Assembly (NCBI GenBank): GCA_035602605.1
Contig: DATNLZ010000126.1
Span: forward strand, 1 to 64,000
Direction of reading: 5' to 3'
From: DASQHY01 sp035602605
GTDB lineage: Bacteria > Acidobacteriota > Terriglobia > Acidiferrales > UBA7541
Length of the DNA stretch: 64,000 nt
Each line of letters starts with the position of its first letter. The first letter of the stretch is position 1. The translations under genes were made by a program, and so were the position numbers. The notes under the pieces were generated by a model that saw nothing but the letters and a program-made list of their open reading frames with translations, was not told where the DNA came from and searched no databases. Below, one piece after another: positions 59,569 to 64,000 of the stretch.

Positions 59569-61272
59569 TGCGGCTGCGTTTCAAAGACAACTTTGCTGCC
59601 CACGATGGTCATCAGCACCTTGGCGTCTTTGATTTTGTCTGGGGAAATCGAGAACAGATCAGTATCGAGTACCACTACGTCGGCAAGTTTTCCGGCCTCT
59701 AGCGAGCCCTTCTGGTTTTCTCGGAACTCGGCATAGGCCGAGCCCATTGTGTAGGCCTCAAGCGCTTCCACCAGTGTCAGCCTCTGCTCGGGAAACCAAC
59801 CACCCGGATTTTTGCCATCGAGTGTCGCGCGGGTAACTGCGGCACACAGTCCGAGAAGAGGATTTAGCGGCGCAACCGTCCAATCGCTGCCGAAAGCGAG
59901 ACGCACGCCGTGATTGAGAAAGGTTCGAAAGGCGTAAGCGGTCTTCGCGCGTTCATGGCCAATGCGCTTTTCTGCCCAGCGTCCGTCATCAATTGCGTGA
60001 TAGGGCTGAACCGAAGCGATCACGGCAAGTTTTGCAAAGGTCTCAAAATCATCGGGATCAATATGTTGTGCATGTTCGATGCGAAAGCGGCGGCTGGCGC
60101 GCGGGCCGTTCCGCTTTATCACGTCAGCGTAGATATCGAGAATAATGCGGTTGGCTTTATCGCCGATGGCATGTATCGCGACTTGCAGGCCAGCTTTATC
60201 GGCACCAGACCCCATTTTCAGCATGTTGCCATCGGGCAACATCATGGCGTTGAGCAGCCCGGAAGTGTTTGGCGCGTCAGCGTAAGGTTCATAGAAAAGA
60301 GCAGTGGTAGACCCCAGAGACCCATCCGCGAACCCCTTGAGCGCGCCAAGATGAATCCAGTCATTGCCAAATCCAACGAGGATGCCGGTGGCGGCTGGCG
60401 CTTGCCATTGCGCGATCGGCGTGAGGCGGTACATGCGCACAGAGAGTTCGCCTCGCGATGCGAGTCGTTGATACGCACGCACGTCGTTCGTGCTGCTGAT
60501 GTCATGAATTCCGGTAACGCCAAAGCGACGCGCTTCGGCCATGGCCGCGTGAATGGAGCGCAGCAATTGCTCTTCTGTTTCCGGCGGGATCACGCGGAAG
60601 ACCAGGCTCATTGCGGCGTCTTTAAGAAGGCCGGTGGGATTCCCAGCGACATCTTTGACGATGGTGCCGCCAGCGGGCGTCGGGGTGTCGCGGGTGATGC
60701 CAGCGAGCCGAAGAGCAACGGTGTTGGCTAGAGCCATGTGTCCATCGTAACGTGTGACCAGGACAGGATTATCTTGGGTTTGCGCGTCAATCCAATCGTG
60801 CGATGGCAGCGGACTGCCGCCCCAAAGCTCGTGATCCCATGTCCCCCCGGTGATCCATTGGCCCTTGGAAACTTTTTTAGCGTGTTCAGCGATACGGCGA
60901 GCGAATTCCTGCGGGGGTTGAGGCCTCGCGCAATTGCACGCTGGTTGTTTCCGCACCGCCGCTTGCGAAATGAACGTGCGCGTCAATGAATCCAGGGAGG
61001 ACGCTCTGGCCACGAGCGTCAATCACTCGGGTATGCGGACCAAGCCATTTGTGGATTTCGACGTCGCTGCCTACTGCTGCGATGCGATCCACCACTATGG
61101 CCAGAGCCTCGGCTTGAGGGTGCGCATGATCCACGGTCCAGACGCGTCCGTGGACTATGACTAAGTCGGCGGAACGATGTGGCTCGGCCGCGAGCTTTGG
61201 CGCGCCGAATGTGAACAAAAAGGATAGGGGTATTGCGGCTTTCAATACTGCCAACAAGGAGACGGGCAGCAA
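59565..61272 (-). pseudogene. Exported amidohydrolase (YtcJ-like) with one frameshift
   Basis: Two frames together give one protein of about 570 residues. The N-part (60886-61272, from TTG 61272) has a signal peptide and the metal site VLPGFIDAHVHF. The C-part (59565 to about 60930) has DNPVLVTRYDGHMALAN, GVTGIHDISS, GFADGSLGS, IHAIGDKAN, FRIEHAQHI and the metal Asp in LAFGSDW. The N-part runs into C5 (G5 at 60913-60917 on the plus strand) and then loses sense; with one C less, STPQEFARRIAEHA is restored. So either a recent frameshift or a base-calling error. YtcJ-like enzymes hydrolyse amides or formamides of unknown kind. Its end overlaps lysA by 4 bp, tail to tail. Confidence 0.85.
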
Positions 61273-61364
61273 GGTCAGCTGGTACTGTTTTCATTTGAAG
61301 AAACATCCCAAACTGTGTCGGTCTGCGCACAAGTACATCGACGCAGAAAAGGCGATATGGCCTT

Positions 61365-62222
61365 TTAACGCTCGCCCCAGCCAAGTTTACTGCGGAGAAC
61401 TTCGTAATAAGTCTTGCTGGGCGCCCTCACGAGAGAAATGGTCTCGGCCGCTTTGGATATCCGGACGCGGTCACCAGGTTGAAGCTCAATGCCGATCTGA
61501 CCGTCGATAGTGAGAGCCGCCTGGATGTCACCGAGGCATCCGGTTTCGATCTTGGATGTGTCTGGGACGACCAGCGGTCGGTCACTGAGAGTGTGCGGGC
61601 AAATGGGCGTGATCACAAACGCTGCCACTAGCGGATGGATAATTGGTCCGGCGGCAGAAAGGGAATAAGCCGTTGAACCGGTAGGTGTGGAAACGATCAA
61701 GCCATCAGCCTTATATTTCGAGACGAAATCGCCGTCAATGTGGAGGTCGAGGTCGATCATGCGTGCTAAGGCGCCCTTGTTGAGCACAGCGTCATTTAAT
61801 GCGCGGTGCGTTTCGATTGTAGAGCCGCCACGCGCAATGTCGGCTTGAAGCATAACGCGGTTACTCACGTGATGATGGCCGGCTAAGACCAGATCCAGAA
61901 GAGGGTAAAGCTCCTCTCGCGTGATGCTCGTTAGAAAGCCGAGACCGCCGAGATTCACCGGAAGGATGGGTACACGCCGCTCCGCGGCGGCGCGAGCTGC
62001 AGAGAGAAGCGTGCCGTCTCCACCAAGCACGATGAGGAAATCGACTTCAGCAGCGAGCTCCGTGCGCGTTCGTTGGCGACGGCCGGTGGAGATAAACTCC
62101 GCTGTCTCCTCATCAGAAAAGACGTTGAGCTTACGCTCGGTGAGCCATTCGATGAGGCTCGGGACGACAGCGGCAACATCTTCGCGACGCGGTCGAGAAA
62201 TTATGCCGACGTTTCGTATCAT
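61365..62222 (-). CDS. nadK: NAD kinase
   Basis: About 285 residues. The GGDG motif (LIVLGGDGTLLSAAR), LNDAVLNKG (NE/D type), ADGLIVSTPTGSTAYSLSAAGPI and LSDRPLVVPD are all present. It phosphorylates NAD to NADP with ATP. Same strand as tlyA and ispA, 56 bp after tlyA, a common order in Acidobacteria and Clostridia. Confidence 0.95.
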   Translation of the reverse strand: MIRNVGIISRPRREDVAAVVPSLIEWLTERKLNVFSDEETAEFISTGRRQRTRTELAAEVDFLIVLGGDGTLLSAARAAAERRVPILPVNLGGLGFLTSITREELYPLLDLVLAGHHHVSNRVMLQADIARGGSTIETHRALNDAVLNKGALARMIDLDLHIDGDFVSKYKADGLIVSTPTGSTAYSLSAAGPIIHPLVAAFVITPICPHTLSDRPLVVPDTSKIETGCLGDIQAALTIDGQIGIELQPGDRVRISKAAETISLVRAPSKTYYEVLRSKLGWGER

Positions 62223-62278
62223 CTGAGTGTACGCAACAGTGTACAGAATCTTCGCACGAGCATGATCGCGGCATTCTA

Positions 62279-63031
62279 CTAGGCCTGTCTGCGGGCGTGC
62301 AGAAAAAACTCCTGGTTGCCTTCGGCTCCAGTTAGACGGCTGGGTTTGATATCGAGGACGGCGAGGCCAGCGGCAATCGCTGAGCTCTTCACCCGCGCGA
62401 TGGCTTTTTCGTGCAGCCGCGGATCGCGAACGATTCCTCCCTTGCCGACGTCGCAGCGTTCTAATTCAAACTGCGGCTTAATGAGAATCAGACATTCTGC
62501 TTCAGATGTCACGATAGAGGTTACCGCAGTCAGAATCTTTTGCAACGAAATGAACGATACATCGATTGTGACGAATTCAACCGGCTCGGGAATGTCCTGG
62601 GTTTTTAGCTCGCGAGCATTTTTCTGGATGCTGATTACGCGCGGATCGTTCTGAAGTTTCCAATCGAGCTGGTCGATCGTAACATCAAGCGCATAGACGC
62701 GAGCAGCACCGTCCTGCAGGAGGCAATCGGTAAAGCCTCCGGTAGAAGATCCAACATCGAGGCAAATGCGTCCGCGAACCGTAACTTGGAAATCTTCGAG
62801 AGCCCCTTGGAGCTTAAGGCCCCCGCGGCCGACATAGCGCGAACGCGTGCCGATGACTTGAATCACCGCATCGAGCTTGACCCGCTCTCCAGCTTTAGTA
62901 ATTTTCTGATTGTCCACCAGCACCTCTCCCGCAAGAATTATGGCTTGGGACTTCTGGCGGGATTCGGCGAAGCCACGCTCGAATAGAAGAACATCGAGAC
63001 GCTTTTTATTGTTTTGTTTTCGTGGGCTCAC
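62279..63031 (-). CDS. tlyA: TlyA-family rRNA 2'-O-methyltransferase
   Basis: About 250 residues. N-terminal S4 RNA-binding domain (RLDVLLFERGFAESRQKSQA, AGEVLVDNQ) and FtsJ-type SAM domain (CLDVGSSTGGFTDCLLQ, YALDVTIDQLDW, FVTIDVSFISLQKIL, LIKPQFELE). The K-D-K-E type active site can be followed (Lys in LIKPQF). TlyA proteins methylate 16S and 23S rRNA in the assembled ribosome. Start is GTG 63031, 2 bp after the ispA stop. Confidence 0.93.
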   Translation of the reverse strand: MSPRKQNNKKRLDVLLFERGFAESRQKSQAIILAGEVLVDNQKITKAGERVKLDAVIQVIGTRSRYVGRGGLKLQGALEDFQVTVRGRICLDVGSSTGGFTDCLLQDGAARVYALDVTIDQLDWKLQNDPRVISIQKNARELKTQDIPEPVEFVTIDVSFISLQKILTAVTSIVTSEAECLILIKPQFELERCDVGKGGIVRDPRLHEKAIARVKSSAIAAGLAVLDIKPSRLTGAEGNQEFFLHARRQA

Positions 63032-63033
63032 GC

Positions 63034-63915
63034 TTACGCGCGCCGTAGGAGTAAATACTCTGCTAATTCGCGCAAACGAGCCGCGCGAGCAGCGAAGACC
63101 GAAAGTTCTTCAATGGCCTGGCAAGCGAGGTCTCGGGCGATTTGGCGAGATTTCTCGAGGCCATAAACCGAAGGGTAGGTAGCCTTCCTCTGGGCCTGGT
63201 CTTTTCCGGCGGTTTTGCCGAGCGCTGCGGAGGACTCTTCAACGTCAAGGATGTCATCGATCACCTGAAATGCCCAGCCGATCTGATCACCGAATCGACG
63301 AAGTCGGGCGAGGTCCGTATCGCCCGCACCCGCGCAGATCGCCCCGCTTAGGACTGATGCGCGAATGAGAGCCGCCGTTTTTGAGCGGTGAATGTACTCG
63401 AGCATGGCGGGGGTCACATCTTTCCCTTCGGCCTCGAGGTCAGCGAGCTGGCCCCCTACCATGCCGTTGACGGTTCCCGAGGAGGTTGCCACTTCGCGAA
63501 GAACCGCGAGGCAGCGATCAGCGGCGACCGGGGTTGCGCTCAGAGTCTCAAACGCAAGAGTCAGAAGCGCGTCGCCTGTCAGAATCGCGGTGGCTTCACC
63601 AAATTGTTTGTGACATGTGCGCTTTCCGCGGCGCAAGTCATCGTTATCGAGAGCGGGCAGATCGTCATGTATCAGCGAATATGTGTGGATGAACTCTATC
63701 GCGCACGCCGGATGCACTGCGGGCCTTACATCGCTCTCAAAAATTCGCGTGGCCTCCAGGCACAGAATGGGACGAATGCGCTTGCCCCCCGCAAAAACGC
63801 TGTAGCGCATGGCTCGATGAATGACCGGCGGAAACGTGCCTTCGGGCGGAAGCAGAAGGTCGAGGCTTTTTTCGACCGCGGCACGATCTTCTTCAAAAAA
63901 TGCAGGGAGCTTCAT
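63034..63915 (-). CDS. ispA: Farnesyl/geranyl diphosphate synthase
   Basis: About 293 residues. Both aspartate-rich motifs are visible: HDDLPALDNDDLRRG (first, DDxxxxD) and FQVIDDILDVE (second, DDxxD), with GGKRIRPIL at the front. The DDLPxLDND type and length match bacterial farnesyl diphosphate synthases of the IspA family. It condenses IPP with DMAPP/GPP. Translation start overlaps the stop of an upstream frame by 4 bp (ATGA), suggesting an operon that extends past the window edge. Confidence 0.94.
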   Translation of the reverse strand: MKLPAFFEEDRAAVEKSLDLLLPPEGTFPPVIHRAMRYSVFAGGKRIRPILCLEATRIFESDVRPAVHPACAIEFIHTYSLIHDDLPALDNDDLRRGKRTCHKQFGEATAILTGDALLTLAFETLSATPVAADRCLAVLREVATSSGTVNGMVGGQLADLEAEGKDVTPAMLEYIHRSKTAALIRASVLSGAICAGAGDTDLARLRRFGDQIGWAFQVIDDILDVEESSAALGKTAGKDQAQRKATYPSVYGLEKSRQIARDLACQAIEELSVFAARAARLRELAEYLLLRRA

Positions 63916-63998
63916 CGAATCGCCGGATCGGCCGCCATAGCGGCGCGGCGCGGGCGCGTTGTTGTGGGAGAAGAAACAATCACGATTCTTCTGATTCC
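63912..63998 (-). CDS. 3' end of an upstream gene (partial)
   Basis: A minus-strand frame stays open from the window edge to a TGA that overlaps the ispA start codon by 4 bp. Only about 28 residues are seen, Arg/Ala/Pro-rich (ending in MAADPAIR). In many genomes exonuclease VII genes precede ispA, but the short tail here shows no recognisable motif, so the product is left open. Confidence 0.35.
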   Translation of the reverse strand, partial: GIRRIVIVSSPTTTRPRRAAMAADPAIR

Positions 63999-64000
63999 GG

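Overview
The window looks like a chromosomal segment of an Acidobacteriota (Terriglobia/Koribacter-like) bacterium. That is an inference from moderate GC content, the mix of bactofilin, SGNH hydrolase, SSS symporter, NarL-type regulators and an exosortase/PEP-CTERM exopolysaccharide locus, and protein wording typical of that phylum. No 16S rRNA or other decisive marker is present.

Layout. (1) 1-2950 is the end of a decayed integrated element: a tRNA-Ser 3'-end-like att site, a frameshifted tyrosine recombinase, a small HTH protein and a split DnaB-like helicase. (2) 2977-6438 is a three-gene minus-strand operon (processive GT2 synthase, HlyD-like adaptor, TolC-like outer-membrane factor), preceded by a -24/-12 sigma-54-like site. 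(3) 6969-20500 is mostly ordinary metabolism and signalling: a lone receiver domain, tadA, nuoI, a GalT-like gene, a DUF218 protein, bactofilin, a methyltransferase-like protein, REC-PAS, an aminotransferase, PilZ, a sodium/sugar symporter, classical galT, ROK kinase and an SGNH hydrolase. (4) 20618-26071 is a compact NRPS operon: one C-A-PCP-TE module, a free carrier protein and its own Sfp-type transferase. (5) 26227-34104 is a signalling block: a PilZ gene with a C8 tract, a degenerate sigma-54 activator fragment, a stressosome operon (rsbR-rsbS-rsbT-rsbX-like) that continues into a histidine kinase and NarL regulator instead of RsbU/sigma-B, then a lone receiver and a PAS kinase/NarL regulator pair. 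(6) 34549-54972 is a long plus-strand exopolysaccharide/exosortase locus. It starts with two sigma-54 activators, continues through export, chain-length, kinase, priming transferase, glycosyltransferases, deacetylase, flippase, exosortase and EpsI, and ends with a PEP-CTERM protein whose gene has its own sigma-54-type promoter. (7) 55052-64000 is housekeeping: a VOC remnant, hpt, a GAF-GAF-PP2C phosphatase, lysA, a frameshifted amidohydrolase, nadK, tlyA and ispA.

How it fits together. The last third of the window reads as a self-contained surface-polymer programme: local sigma-54 activators, polymer synthesis and export, and a sorted surface protein, with stress-sensing and PAS-kinase modules next door. 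The stressosome wired to a histidine kinase and the sigma-54 site in front of the PEP-CTERM gene are the two most interesting signals. Several genes are broken by single-base changes, at least four of them in short homopolymers. Some of these breaks may be sequencing or assembly errors rather than biology.
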